Assembly: GCF_041260155.1 (NCBI RefSeq)
Contig: NC_091934.1
Coordinates: 44,594,398 to 44,658,397 of the forward strand
DNA length: 64,000 nucleotides
Direction of reading: 5' to 3'
DNA from: Ptychodera flava
Taxonomy: Eukaryota > Hemichordata > Enteropneusta > Ptychoderidae
The translations under genes and the position numbers were made by a program. The notes under the pieces are model-generated. The model did no database searches. It saw only the letters and a list, made by a program, of their open reading frames with translations, and was not told where the DNA came from. This document shows positions 1 to 11,449 of the stretch, one piece after another (positions within the stretch are counted from its first letter, which is position 1; the number at the start of each line of letters is the position of its first letter).

Positions 1-115
1 CAACTTGCTTTCTTGTCCTCTAACCACATTTTATGTTTTTGCTAAAATCCTCCTGTTATTGCCGGAAACTGTATGATATCTGTGTTGAAGTTTAAAATAA
101 CTAATAAATAAGTTA

Positions 116-720
116 AGCGACAGTCGTAATGTATTAGCATAGAAAAAAATCATACATTTTCACAGCAAGAGCTATGTGGCATCAACGGATTTACACTGGA
201 TGAAAATTTTGTGAGAAATAAATTAAAATAAGCTTCATCCAAAACAGACGAATACATTTTGAAACACTATGACACGATGATAACAATAAACACTATGGTC
301 AACAATAACGTTTGCGGATACAACAAAAAAAGTATTGTGCTGACGACTTGAATGATAGCTAGGGGATTTTGAAAATTGACTGAGACAGTGTATTTAACAA
401 CAAAAGAACAAACACATTGGGAAAAGAAACCAAATATGCAGCTTAGCCAAGGAAAGTTAAGATAATTCCTTGTAAATAAGGTTTTGAAAAGAAAGCTACT
501 CGCATAATGGCTTGTGGAGAAAGTATGGATTAAGTTCATACAATGTAGAACAATCTACTGCTTACATGCTTCTTGAATGAGTCCGATGGGTAGGCCATCT
601 TTAATTCCTAATTTGAAATTGCAATTCGTACTGGCGAGTGATCTTTGCTATTTTTATCGCAAAACGATAACAGACCAGAAGTAGCCCAGCACTTTATTTT
701 GAGAAAGCTTACAGAATGCA
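116..720. repeat. Dispersed repeat family R1, copy 1
   Basis: This stretch is recognisably related, with many substitutions and small indels, to 11450-12340 and in its second half to 9550-9965. Shared landmarks in the same order include GTAATGTATTAG, GTTTGCGGATACAA, GTGCTGACGA, GAAAGCTACTCGCATAA, CAATTCGT and AGAAGTAGCC. It holds no credible coding frame. The element class is unknown: I see neither terminal repeats nor transposase pieces. Three related copies within 12 kb point to an old non-autonomous mobile element or a segmental duplication. Confidence 0.75.
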
Positions 721-3179
721 TAAAAACAGAAATAATCGGTAGGCCGCGGTTTTCTCACTCCACCCCATTAACTTTTCGGAAATGTGCTTAGCGACAAAAT
801 AAACCTTGTACAATGAAAGACTTAAAACTTCGAAATTATACTTGTCGATACCTTGTGCAATCGCACGATGCCGACTTGATGTTTTCACCGATCTAGCAAA
901 GCTTCCCTTTGAGACAATGTCTGTCATTTTCGAGGCTACTGGTCTTCAACGTTCAAAAAATATTGAGAGCTAAATGACTCGAGTTGACGGTCTCTCTTAG
1001 TGAAAGTCTATAAAGGAACCAAGACCTTTGTTAATTCATGCTTTGAACTGTTGGCGAGTATAATACATAGATGTATCGAAATTAAGAATTTACGTGAGTG
1101 AACTATGTTGTTGTTTGTTACTAATGGACGTTCACAGTGCAATCATATTCATTTTTTAGAGGTCAGTATGCATGTATACACACTGTTCACACTAATTCGT
1201 ATGAATTTATGGTTCAGACTATAAGCTACAACAACTGCCGCACATACAAGAACACAATTTGTTCGAATTTCAGGCAGCGTTGTCCGAAGTCGCATGCGTC
1301 CTCTATCAGAAGATTAATTAAATCGGTGAAATTATTCTTGAACTTGTACAATAGCGGTGATCGTAAATGACGTCACGTATGGTTCAAACTACAAGCTACA
1401 ACAATAGCCGCACATATAACAACACAATTTGTCCGAATTTTAGGCAGTGTTGTCCGAAGTCGAACGCGTGCAGCTATATTTAGTAACAAGCTTGAAATCG
1501 CGATCAACGCTATTACATCAAGGTGATTCTGTATTCATTTGACTAGTATCGACACACCAGGGACTGTAACATTAGTGTTGCAGAATCATTGCCGCGAATA
1601 GATAGTAAACATTTCGTACTAGTCATATATCTGCATCAATATTTGCATTCATTTACATAATTTACATAATTCTGCACTAAAATGATCGATGGCGTAACAA
1701 TCATGTAATGGGATCGAAATGCTGAAAGCCACGACGCTTCTCAATGATGTTCAATGTCCCAGGGGGATAAAGTTTTGTACTCTCAAAACGTCACACACAT
1801 TTTTTATCCAATAATAACTCTGCACTGTGATCTCCGTTTATTTATTATATGTCATGATGAAATAAATTGAAGTTCCTCCAGGCACAGCGAGTAATTTTTG
1901 AGCGTCTACATGAAGTACATATTAACTTAATACTCAAATATTCTAAGGGTAGATTTTGAATGCAAATATTCTTAAACTTTTACAATTTACAACTTGTAGA
2001 CAAAGACTTTACTTTGAGCTTCGATAGTGCTGATCGTTTCCTAGTTCATCAGGGACTGTCAACAGCAACTTTTACATAGTATCTCTCAGCACTGTGATCG
2101 ATGTGATCGATCGTACCCTATAACTCGTCACCATCAAATTAAAGAATTGTTTGATGGAGAGCATATTTTAATCGTGTCCCGCGTTCCAGTCGGAGAGTTA
2201 CTGCTAATTAGCAAGAATCACGAATGAAAATGTCGACAAGACTAAATATGTCACTTCATTTTTACATTCATTGGCTCTATAGTACTTATGATAAGAGCAT
2301 GATTTCCCAGGGGGTTATGAGAACATCTCAATTGTCTTTGTGAGACATTAGGATGGACGTTTCATTTAATTCGCTGCCTTACGATGATATTTATAAGTCG
2401 GAATGAATAATGTAAGTATTCAGGCTATATCTGCAAGTTGAAATGATATCGGTCGGATATAATAAGAGATATATCACAAATGATGACTTATGTGTCTTGC
2501 GCTGCATTTTGCCTGGTTGAATAGTTGAACTTCGTCATCATAAACTGTATGTTAAAAGTACGATCCTAAAATATATAAGGACACTGGCTTTGATTGTTAA
2601 CTGAAAGGAAATTGCAAGAAGGAATACGAACTTTCCTTTTCAAGCATTCCATATAATATTTATGCATTGGATTATTATTTAATGATGTGAATCATACAGA
2701 ACTTCCTGTTTTACTATCATTGTTTGTAGTCGAAGTTTGACTTTGACATTAGATAGTGTCCAGGCTCCAGTCTATGATTTCAAACAATGTCATTTTATAT
2801 TCCCTTAGAGGCAAAATTGGCAGCAAACACGAGTTCAAAATACTCAGGATAATTGAAGATGAATAGATTAATGTAGTATTGTTGCAATAAGGTGTGGTTA
2901 GATATTTTGTACGCACACGTCGTGATCTTCGTTTCCCTTATCAACTACAGCAATATGCTGCAAGTTTAGAGCGATATTTTAAAGATGTAATTCTTTGGAA
3001 TAAAAGAAGTTTTTCTGAGCTCAGCAGTGATGAATAAACGCTAGATAAGTAAAACGAAATGTTACTCGTACAGATATACAAATGATTGAACTGTGTAGCT
3101 TAAGAAGCAATGATCGTACGGTTTGAGAAACACACTTAAATATTGCTTCTGAATAGTGTCAACATGTTGCCCCTTTTAA
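721..3179. other. Gene-free stretch
   Basis: AT-rich sequence with frequent stops in all frames. The only structure seen is the pair of about 95-bp direct repeats at 1204-1470. No splice-bounded coding segment or RNA gene was recognised. Confidence 0.5.
1204..1470. repeat. Two-copy direct repeat, about 95 bp units, 170 bp apart
   Basis: The segment at 1204-1296 recurs at 1374-1470. Both carry ATGGTTCA, ACTACAAGCTACAACAA or a close variant, GCCGCACATA, ACACAATTTG and TTGTCCGAAGTCG in the same order. The copies differ by scattered substitutions, so the duplication is not recent. Confidence 0.8.
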
Positions 3180-3631
3180 TATGTAGCGGAAGAACTTAAG
3201 ACTTCGAAATCATGCGCCTGAAATGTGTAATGCATTGAACGCGAAACTTGTATTTCTTCTGCTTCATATCTGGACATTTTACTCGAATTTGACTCTAATG
3301 GTAACCTTTCTACTAGGCTATATGACAAGAGAGATGATTTCAACTTTAGTATAATCAATTTTCCACACCTCATCAGTAATATTCCACTCTCACCAGCTTA
3401 TGGGTATACATTTCCCAGCTTACTCGATATGCAAGAGTATGCAGTTCATATGGTGATTTTGTAGAGAGACATGACCATCTCTCTTACAAACTGTTAAATC
3501 AAGGTTACAACAGAGCAAGACCTGTCTCTACATTCAAACGCTTTTTTGGCAGGTATCGCGAGCTGGTAGAAAAATACAATATCTCTCCTCGACAAATGAT
3601 CGCTGCTGGCATCGGTAACATTGAGCCTTAG
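3180..3631 (+). pseudogene. Reverse transcriptase C-terminal fragment of a retroelement
   Basis: Conceptual translation shows SYLDILLEFDSNGNLSTRLY, then DKRDDFNF, SNIPLSPAYG and, after a one-base frameshift near 3403, YISQLTRYARVCSSYGDF and FKRFFGRYRELVEKY, ending at a TAG at 3629-3631. I recognise this series of motifs as the C-terminal end of a retroelement RT family common in invertebrate genomes. The palm motifs are missing and there are stops near 3220, so this is a 5'-truncated, frameshifted relic. The element's formal clade is uncertain. The related tail MPYVGQDALT may continue at about 3676. Confidence 0.7.
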
Positions 3632-4490
3632 TTAGTGACCACTACCTATCTGACTTACAGATTGATATATGGCGGGTGCCATATGTGGGGCAGGATGCGC
3701 TTACTATTTTCGAAACACCTGACATCACTTCTTGGTCTTTTGGCCAGAGGTCCATATATCTTTCTTTCGTGAATTTGACTTTGTTTGTGTACCGTCTATT
3801 TACTGTCTGTTCTGTGCTGTTTTGTGTCTATGTTTACAACTATTGTCTTACGAATTCTGACCTAGTGTTATTGGATTATGGATTGGTATGATTGCGATTA
3901 TTTTTCTAAGGAAATGTGTCTAACATATACCGAAGTGTTTCACGTCATGTAGTATGCCGGCTTTTTTAAATATTCCCTACCATGTGTAAATTGGGGTGGA
4001 CACTTTTAAGCAATTTCAAAGACAATAAATAAAATTTGAGTGCGCGAGTACATATTCAAATTAAATGCTATTTTTACGGAAGGGGTGCATTCTAAATCGC
4101 CAGAAGACACATTCTTTCGAGTCCACTTTACCCACTATTGCGTTATCACAAACTCGACCATTCAGTTTTCAGTGTGACAGTTCGTCTCATCTTATCTTTG
4201 ACAACATTTGTTAACACGTTGTATATTCAACTTTTGTCAGGAAACTCCCAACATAGCTTGGAATATCAAGAGTGCCAAGACGGACGAAACGCGACGTTCA
4301 CTCGGTCGATTACATACACAGTTGGGGACATTTTTCGTCACAATTTGATCATGACGAAAACTAGATTTGCTTAGTAATTCACTCAGGACAGACGGAAGCG
4401 CCACGTCCAGACTATTGGTGGCATACACAGTAGTGGACGTGTTTCGTCAAAATTCAGCGCCAATAGTATAAGCTTTTTGATTGAGCTTGT
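3632..4490. other. Gene-free stretch, possible 3' tail of the RT fragment
   Basis: The short open frame beginning MPYVGQDALTIFETPDITSW at 3676 looks like the untranslated or accessory tail often found after this RT family. Otherwise I see no supportable feature. Confidence 0.35.
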
Positions 4491-4494
4491 ATAC

Positions 4495-5105
4495 CATTGT
4501 CTTCTTCGCATTGGTCCTGCTTTGGTCCTAAATGCTCGTTGCGCTGATCATTCTCATTGACATCAGCCACCCTATCATTTCATTGCTACGATGCCTGCCA
4601 CTTCAGTGTGAGCCATGATGAAATGAGTGATAGTCAAATAGCAGAATGACAGCAATAATCGTATCACAACATACCTGGCGACTACGGAAGACGTTTTCGT
4701 CTATAAATCGATATTCAAAAATGGTCTTAAGAAACGTGACTATATCTACGCTGAATACAAAACCTAACGACAGTCAAAAGCCTTATTAAAACCGCACTAG
4801 GGCTAAGTCTCACAGTCTCCCTCAGCTATTTAATTTCAATGTAGCGACGGTTTACTGTTCGTAGTATATGGATTGGATGAAGATACTTTAGGATTCTCCT
4901 CTTTATTACATGTGCAGACAGCCTCGCAGTTGCTACGCGTGTCTCAGCTTGCTTAAACGGATTACTAAGCGCGTTGCAGTGTACTCTATGCCACAGAGGT
5001 GGCCTTTGACACAAGATGGCTGCTATAGTGTGCAGCACGCAGGGTTCATGCTATCGAACGGCGTGATATGATTTGTTCTAATGGCAACGATATCGATGCT
5101 TTTAC
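4495..5105. repeat. Dispersed repeat block D, copy 1
   Basis: Aligns by eye with 9959-10580 over about 600 bp. Shared landmarks include CATCGCTACGAT or a variant, AATGGTCTTAAGAAACGTG, TACGCTGAAT, TTTACTGTTCGT, CCTCGC, TATGCCACAG and GTGATATG. The blocks are old (many differences) and non-coding. At the second locus the block directly follows a copy of repeat R1, which suggests that R1 and D are parts of one larger element. Confidence 0.75.
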
Positions 5106-5397
5106 ATTTTTTTTCAATTTTTCGTTTAAGTTAGTGGTTCATAACTTTATTGTTTTCAAATTTTGCTCAAAATGGAAACTATTGAAGCTGGGCCGTGACG
5201 TACGATTAATTTGGGAGTTTAAGTTCATCTGATGCATTTGATCTGGCCTCTTCTTCTGGCCCATCTAACCATGTATGTGCATTCTCTGGATATTGGTGGT
5301 TTGTTGATCCAGTCATGATCAGGTCCACCATCAAAGAATTCAAAATCTGATGTAAAGTCATCATAAGGTAATATAACTTCCATCAATTCAGGTTGTT

Positions 5398-6042
5398 CTA
5401 ATGCAATGTCTTCATGTTTAGGCCTATCAAATCCACTTCACCGAGGGCATCAGAATTTCTGGATTTGGCTCGTTCCACATGTGCTTTCAAAAAGCTTGGA
5501 CAATCTCCAGATTTCAAAAATTCCTCCATTTTGTTCTCGCAGTCATGTTGTTCCCCACATATGTCTTTTATTGATCTACGATTAGGCCAGTGAAGCAGCA
5601 GCATTGTTCTGCAGTCTTCTGTTGTATGTGACCAGATTAGTTTGGTTACATTTCCATCGATCAAAGGAACTTTTCCACTTTTACATAGGAAATCATACCA
5701 TGATGAAGTATCACGTTCTTTCCGACTCAAATACTTGTCTAAAGAAGTTTTCTTGGTGGTAGGTGATTCTGTACGCTCAAGAGCCCTTGGCCCGGATAAG
5801 CTGATATATTGAAAATTGTGGCTACATCTGTAGAGTGGTAAAGCAGATAGTTCATATGATGCTTCCGCTGTGGAAATGTCTCCCTGTATTGTGTTTATTG
5901 GCAACTTTGTACAGAGTGATTTTGCAATAGCTTCAGTTGTTTCGTCAACAGAATTCACCATATCCCTAAGGAGATCAGCAGCAGCCGCAGTGAGTTCATT
6001 CCCTTTACAGGCATACCCAGACACATATTTTTTCAGTGTCAA
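5398..6042 (-). pseudogene. Helitron Rep fragment with two-tyrosine motif
   Basis: A 214-residue open frame starts with KKYVSGYACKGNE at its N-terminus, matching the Helitron Rep motif in which two tyrosines carry out DNA cleavage and strand transfer. It continues with STAEASYELSALPLY, which resembles the conserved EA...fpL block downstream of the Rep domain. The frame closes before the helicase linker, and the DGGPDHDW block that should follow lies in the adjoining sequence after a stop. No HUH motif was found upstream. The start codon given is only the first ATG of the remnant, not a real initiation site. Confidence 0.7.
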
Positions 6043-6669
6043 TTAAATTCACTAATTGATGGCCTACCAGGACTGCTTTTGGACAATATTTTGCTGATAC
6101 CCCCATTTGCTCGCCAACCCTGTGTGTGATACTGTAAATGCTAGACTAATTTAGGATGATCTCTTGCCGTTTCTAGGCGTAGTGATGCATTTCTGTCTTT
6201 AACAATGGCTGCTGAGGTTCGAATCTCTCTGCCAGGTCAGCGATTTCTACCAAAGCAAATTATGGATATTTTCTCCGCACCATTCTTTGGTGACATTGAA
6301 CAATATCCTGAGCATCTGTGTATATTTATCTTTTTTGTAAGCAGTAAATTGTCTTCAAATAATGATGAATGAGAATCACTTACATCCATTATGAGTTTTA
6401 CGAGAGGGTTTCTTCTGCAGATGGTGGCGGAGCTGATCCTTCAGGCGGTGGTCAGTCATCTTTTCTTGGTTTTCCATTTTAATCATTCCCAGCTAGATGA
6501 CAAGCAGTCATTCCGAATATATGGGCCAAGTTTGACAATTCCTGTGCTGTTGCATCTTCTGTCAGATTGTCCTTAATTGATTCATACAGAAGGATATGTG
6601 GTTCCCTGGCAAACCTCAAGCATGCGAGAGTATCATGCCCCTAGACTTAGCAAATTTATATTGATACAA

Positions 6670-6876
6670 TTACATAGTCACTCCATACACTGTTGCCATG
6701 TTTGTAAAATGTGATTTTGTTCGTTGGTCAAAGTAGCGAGCAATGCTGTGGCTGTTTTTCTGAACAGCATCGAATAATTCACTCATCTTCTTGAAGTTGA
6801 CGTCATGTCCTGAAATTTCCTTGATATACATACTAAGCAGTCTTCTCAATGGTTTGAAGTAGAACTCAGCACACAA
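6670..6876 (-). pseudogene. Helitron Rep N-terminal piece
   Basis: A 68-residue frame contains the block FDAVQKNSHSIARYFDQR, typical of the region before the HUH motif of Helitron Rep proteins. Downstream on the minus strand (6660-6560) another open stretch encodes LRFAREPHILLYESIKDNL-like sequence, separated by stops. The position between the zinc-finger piece and the two-tyrosine piece fits the element's order. Not functional. Confidence 0.55.
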
Positions 6877-6889
6877 TATAGGGAAGAGT

Positions 6890-7145
6890 GCGTGACTAGA
6901 GCGAGAAACTGACGCTTTCTCGCAATCAGTGAGAATCTGTTCTCATTCTCACCGCTGTCGGTGAGAAATTTTAATGTCCACTGGAGATTGGTGAGAAATG
7001 CACTCCTTGGCGAGAATCAAGTTTGAGAACAAAGTCTCACCGGTGAGAATGGAAATTCTCACTAAGTACAGCGAGAATTGAAATTCACTGGCGAGAATCA
7101 TCAAGACTTGCCATTCATTGGCCAGAATCATAAAGACTAACGTTT
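6890..7145. repeat. Degenerate GAGAAT-rich tandem repeat
   Basis: Imperfect units such as GGTGAGAA, GGCGAGAATCA and CTCACCGGTGAGAA recur about every 20-45 bp. The block interrupts the Helitron coding remnant between its zinc-finger and Rep pieces. The repeat contains small palindromes (CTCACCGGTGAG). Confidence 0.6.
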
Positions 7146-7314
7146 TCAATCTATAATGTTCATATTTTTGGGCAGCTTAGGCATTATTTTTGCAGGCTCG
7201 TTTACCTCTTGTGGAAATGGTACACAGTGTCCATTACTGCAATACCGCCATGCCAAAGTAAATGAACAGATGTTATAGGAGTAATTCTACATATGAGTTG
7301 TTTTTCTACAATAG

Positions 7315-7539
7315 TTAGAGTTTTGAGAACTGCAGTGACTTCACCAAGGTCCATATTGTTTTGGGGGTTTTTTTCGACAACATTTTGACTGAATTCTTAT
7401 CATTAAAACAACGATGACACATACAATTTTGACCCATTTTCATTTCTAAGCGCAGCTCTTGACATACAAGATATGATTGAAAATTGTACGACATTTGTTC
7501 TCGTTCAAATGTTTTGATAGCATCCAGGGCTGTCATCAA
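7315..7539 (-). pseudogene. Helitron N-terminal zinc-finger piece
   Basis: The 74-residue frame has CQELRLEMKMGQNCMCHRC, matching the cysteine pattern that precedes the conserved FS..NNM block of metazoan Helitron proteins. The NNMDLGEVTAVL-like continuation is present but one base out of frame within a C/A-rich run near 7365. This is the most upstream recognisable part of the remnant. Confidence 0.6.
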
Positions 7540-7559
7540 ATCTAACTCTGATAGTTGAT

Positions 7560-9210
7560 CTGAATCCTGATGAAGTCTCTAATTGGAACATGTTATTTTA
7601 TCATTTCCACTTCATTTTATTTCTTTCTTTTGGTATTTCATCACCATTTTCATTTGTCCATTGTAATGTCATAGAATTCTGTGATTAAGGTTTGTGATCT
7701 TTCTTTTGCGATTTTTGATGGAGTAATGCATTTATATTTTCTCTTGCACTAGATACTAGTAGCTTGAAATGCTTGTTGTCCAAGAGCGGACTTATGTGAC
7801 GTTCACTATTTTCTGCATGATCAAAATCCTCTCTTGTGTATGTGGTCATCATGCAGGCAGTTTGTGAGTATCGTTTTTCACCTACAAGCCATATTGTTAA
7901 AGCCCCTCTTCAATAATCAGATTTATCTAGTGTAAATATCATTTACTTGATGAAATTTTCAATGGAAAACAAAAGAATGACAAACTGTTAATGGACCGTT
8001 GACACATTTGCTAATTCGAGAACCTGGGATTGAGAATGGCGCCTTTAAAATGCATTGGAAAAGAACTGCTGCAGCTCTAACCTCGCAGGTTGTCGCCCAC
8101 GCATTTCTAATAACCATCTCTATCCAATATTCTTGTTTGATTTTTACAAGGAAATCATGACAAATATACAAAGTTTCCAGTCATCCAAGTTATCATAAAT
8201 AAATTCACAAATGTGTTTTCTAAAAGATGAGCTCTTAGAGAAGTCCTCATTAAGACACAGACTTTGGCAATGAAAAAAACTGTCTCTGTCACTAAATACA
8301 TTGAAACTTTTGTAGTGTTGGTTATTATCATTACTGTTGCCTCTCCAGAGAGATGAGAGAAATCTCCTTAACTTGCTGAATGGTCTACGCTGTATGTATC
8401 TAATTTAGATTTGTTCGATATTTGTGGTAGTTTACAATAGGTGTGATCCCCATAAGCCAGATTACTTATTGTATTTTCTATTGTGGCATTATGGAAAGAA
8501 GTACTACCGGAAGAATTATACAGTTTGCGTATGTGTTGATCGATTTTTGCAAGTTCAGGTTTCTTTTTCTTCATATACTGGTAAATCTGCTTGTGAGGAT
8601 ATGAAGAAACATAAGACTTGAATTGAGACGATGTCTTGGCTCAAACTGCAATGAGCTTTAATTAGGTTAATAGTGTCATATTGCAAGTTTTATTTCTCTT
8701 TCAGTAATTATAGTCATGATAACCATTCATGATTATCATTTAAAATCATAGATAACCATTCTTAATCATTCAAAATCATCGAAAGCTTAAGAATAGTAAT
8801 TTATTTTATCAAGTCGTCGCAAATAATTATTTTCTTCTCAATAGTGTTTGTCTATTTGCTATTTCAAATCTAAGATGTTCATCTATTTTGCTATTTCAAA
8901 TCAAAATCCCATAAAAATTATTCCACTCTTTTGTTGTATATAAGGAAACTTATCACATTCTTAATTGCCAAACAATTCTAAGACGTCAAATTTCTGTTGG
9001 CTATGATCGGCAGTGCCTTGCGAAAAAATATTAAACACTCCGTTCTTACCATTAACTTGACTTATATCATCAGATAGTCAGCCACTGCACTGATGCTTTG
9101 TCGTATGCAATTTACGTACGCCAATCCTCCCTCAAAACAGTTACATAAGTTGTACATTTAAGAAGACAACATGATAAACATTATATGTATTCTGTGTATA
9201 AGACATTCAC
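7560..9210. other. Gene-free AT-rich stretch
   Basis: No credible gene was found. Weak repeats are present: runs of AATCAT-type units at 8696-8790 and a two-copy 38-bp unit ending GCTATTTCAAATC at 8848-8910. A short GAGAACCTGGGATTGA segment near 8019 recurs at 46925. Confidence 0.45.
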
Positions 9211-9214
9211 AAAA

Positions 9215-9217
<3 letters not shown>

Positions 9218-9286
<69 letters not shown>
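9218..9286. repeat. (TA)n microsatellite
   Basis: About 34 uninterrupted TA dinucleotides. Confidence 0.98.
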
Positions 9287-9290
<4 letters not shown>

Positions 9291-9549
9291 CTTTAGGTAG
9301 ATAATTCCTCCAGGTGTAAAGAACGTAATCAAAAACAAACACTGCATGAAAACCCAATAATTCAGATAAATTCACATTAATGAGTTGCCTGTATTATAGT
9401 GTAATACACGTGAATTCACATGAATCCACATGAATACAGGCTTGCTGAATACAAACAATGTATTCTTGACTGTATTCATCTGTATATGCACTCTTCAGTT
9501 AAAATAGAGGTATTAATCCATGCTAATTCCGTGAGTATTATTGGGTTTT

Positions 9550-9965
9550 CATGCAGTGAAAGCTACTCACATAACGCCCTGTGAAGGAAGATCTAGTACT
9601 TTGATGATATGTCACTGAAATAATAGAGTAGATTACAAGCTGTAATTGATAGGTTGATTTGTAATTCCAAACAAGATGAGTTTGTAACTTACTAATTGCA
9701 ATTCGTGCTGGTGAATGATTCGTTTTGCTATTTTTAATCGACCAATTATAGAAGCGTAAACGAGAAGCAGCCTGGCAGCTGATTTTGAAAATGCTTGTCT
9801 TTCCCATTGGAGTACTTTTTAGCTTATTTTATTAGCCCCTATTTAAGCATAAGGTGAGTGTTTTTTTTCATATTTTCCATTATTACCAAGTATATTAGGT
9901 CCACTAGAGGAATAAATGTATAGCAATTTAAAAGAGCCACACTGGTGTTCTCTGTCACATTATCC
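9550..9965. repeat. Dispersed repeat R1, copy 2 (partial)
   Basis: Begins at GTGAAAGCTACTCACATAACGCC, equivalent to position 490 of copy 1 and about 11860 of copy 3. It continues through AATTGCAATTCGTGCTGG, ATTAGCCCCTATTTAAGCATAAGGTGA and TTTAAAAGAGC to CACATTATCCTTC, where copy 3 also stops matching. It runs directly into repeat block D. Confidence 0.75.
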
Positions 9966-10580
9966 TTCTTCAAGGCTAATTGTGAGCATATGAACATCGG
10001 TCCTGAATTGGTTCTTAAAGATCATCAGGTTAATCTTTCTCATCGACATCCGACACACCATTATATCATCGCTACGATACGTGCGACGTTTGCTTCTCCA
10101 GCGTTAGCCACAATGAAATAAGTGGTAGTCTAATAGCAAAATAATAGCAATCGTAGTGAAGTATCATTTCGCACCTAACAGCCTGTGTTAGAAGTTTCCG
10201 TCTATTGATCAATGTCAAAAAATGGTCTTAAGAAACGTGGTTATATACGCTGAATAACAGGCTTCATCTTACATTGGCTGATCTCAAAAACTCGCGCAGC
10301 TATGTAATTTTAATAAGTGACGCTTCACTGTTCGTTGTAGATAGGTTTTGGATAAAGATAGTTTACGATAGTCCTCTTTGTCACAGATGTTGCCAGCCTC
10401 GCTTGCTATGCGTGCGCTAGCTTGCTGAAACCGACTACTCATCTGGCCTAAGCGTACTTCATGCCACAGTAGTGACCCATGACGCAAGACAGCGGCCAGC
10501 GTGCAGCGCACTGACAAGGGTCATGCTAATGTTCATGTTAATGACGTGATATGTTTTATCCTTTTGACAATCTATCGATG
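9959..10580. repeat. Dispersed repeat block D, copy 2
   Basis: Counterpart of 4495-5105 in the same order and orientation, with many substitutions and a few indels. No coding potential was recognised. Confidence 0.75.
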
Positions 10581-11449
10581 GTTTTTGATTCCTCGCGATT
10601 ACTCAATTACAAGAATCATGTGATTGCACTGGCGGCGACCTGCAGCCATCAATCTTGCAAGAATGTTACCCTCTTCTCTATACTCTCAGTCTAATAAATG
10701 AATTACGTTCGACTCCATTTATTCATTAATGATGGATCAGCCAGAGGTGGTAGCTTTAATCTGCTGCTGAAGTGTCTGGCTAGACTGAATATTCCAAACT
10801 TTCCACTAATAGCTCCGTAGCCTGGCCTACACACCATTTATTAATGTCAAGTATCAAAGTCACGTAACGCGAATTTCAATTTCTCTCTATACTATCGAAC
10901 CGCGAGAAATTATATTTATCGCACTGTACTGACGCATGCGTATAAGTGAACCAATTGCAGTCACATTTGGCGGCCCTATGCTGGAGCTATAAGTATAATA
11001 CTGCTTCTGTCAGTTCATGGGTTGTAGTGGAGATTGTTTGCCTAACTGACGTCAATCAAAGGGTCATCATTTCTCGGGGCCCATAAATCTATATTATTCA
11101 AACAATAATTTTAAATTCCCGAAATTAACTTTGAAGATTGCCACCTGGTGCCAAATAAATATTTCATCAAACAACAGAAAGTGTGTGGTTTTTATTATTA
11201 TGGCAACGTAAGTAAAAAATTGATTTCACAAATCATTGCTCTGTATATAAGTTAATTCGCTTGGCAACCAAATATTTATTAAGTATATTTTCATGTATAC
11301 ATTCTTTAGCATGACTCTACTCGTGTAATGTTTCGATTCAACAGTTCTCTGAATGTAAATCCTGCAGACAAGGAGAAAGAGGTGAGTAAAATTTTAGAGT
11401 AATGTTTCAAAATTTTCTTCGAGGGAAATCTTCTGTTAAAGGTAGTCGA
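10581..11449. other. Gene-free stretch
   Basis: Mixed-composition sequence with no recognised gene, repeat or RNA. Confidence 0.4.

Larger units (their letters stand above)
5230..7545 (-). mobile_element. Helitron remnant (N-terminal zinc finger and Rep region)
   Basis: Read on the minus strand, pieces appear in the right order for a metazoan Helitron. First comes a cysteine-rich N-terminal region (about 7540-7315) that ends in an NNMDLGEV-like block after a one-base frameshift. Next is a segment NSHSIARYFDQRTKSHF (about 6745) of the kind found just before the HUH motif. Then comes YVSGYACK (about 6022), matching the two-tyrosine YxxxYxxK motif, and finally a DGGPDHDW block near 5290. The helicase is absent. 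Stops and frameshifts occur throughout, so the element is dead. Helitrons are rolling-circle DNA transposons. Confidence 0.75.
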
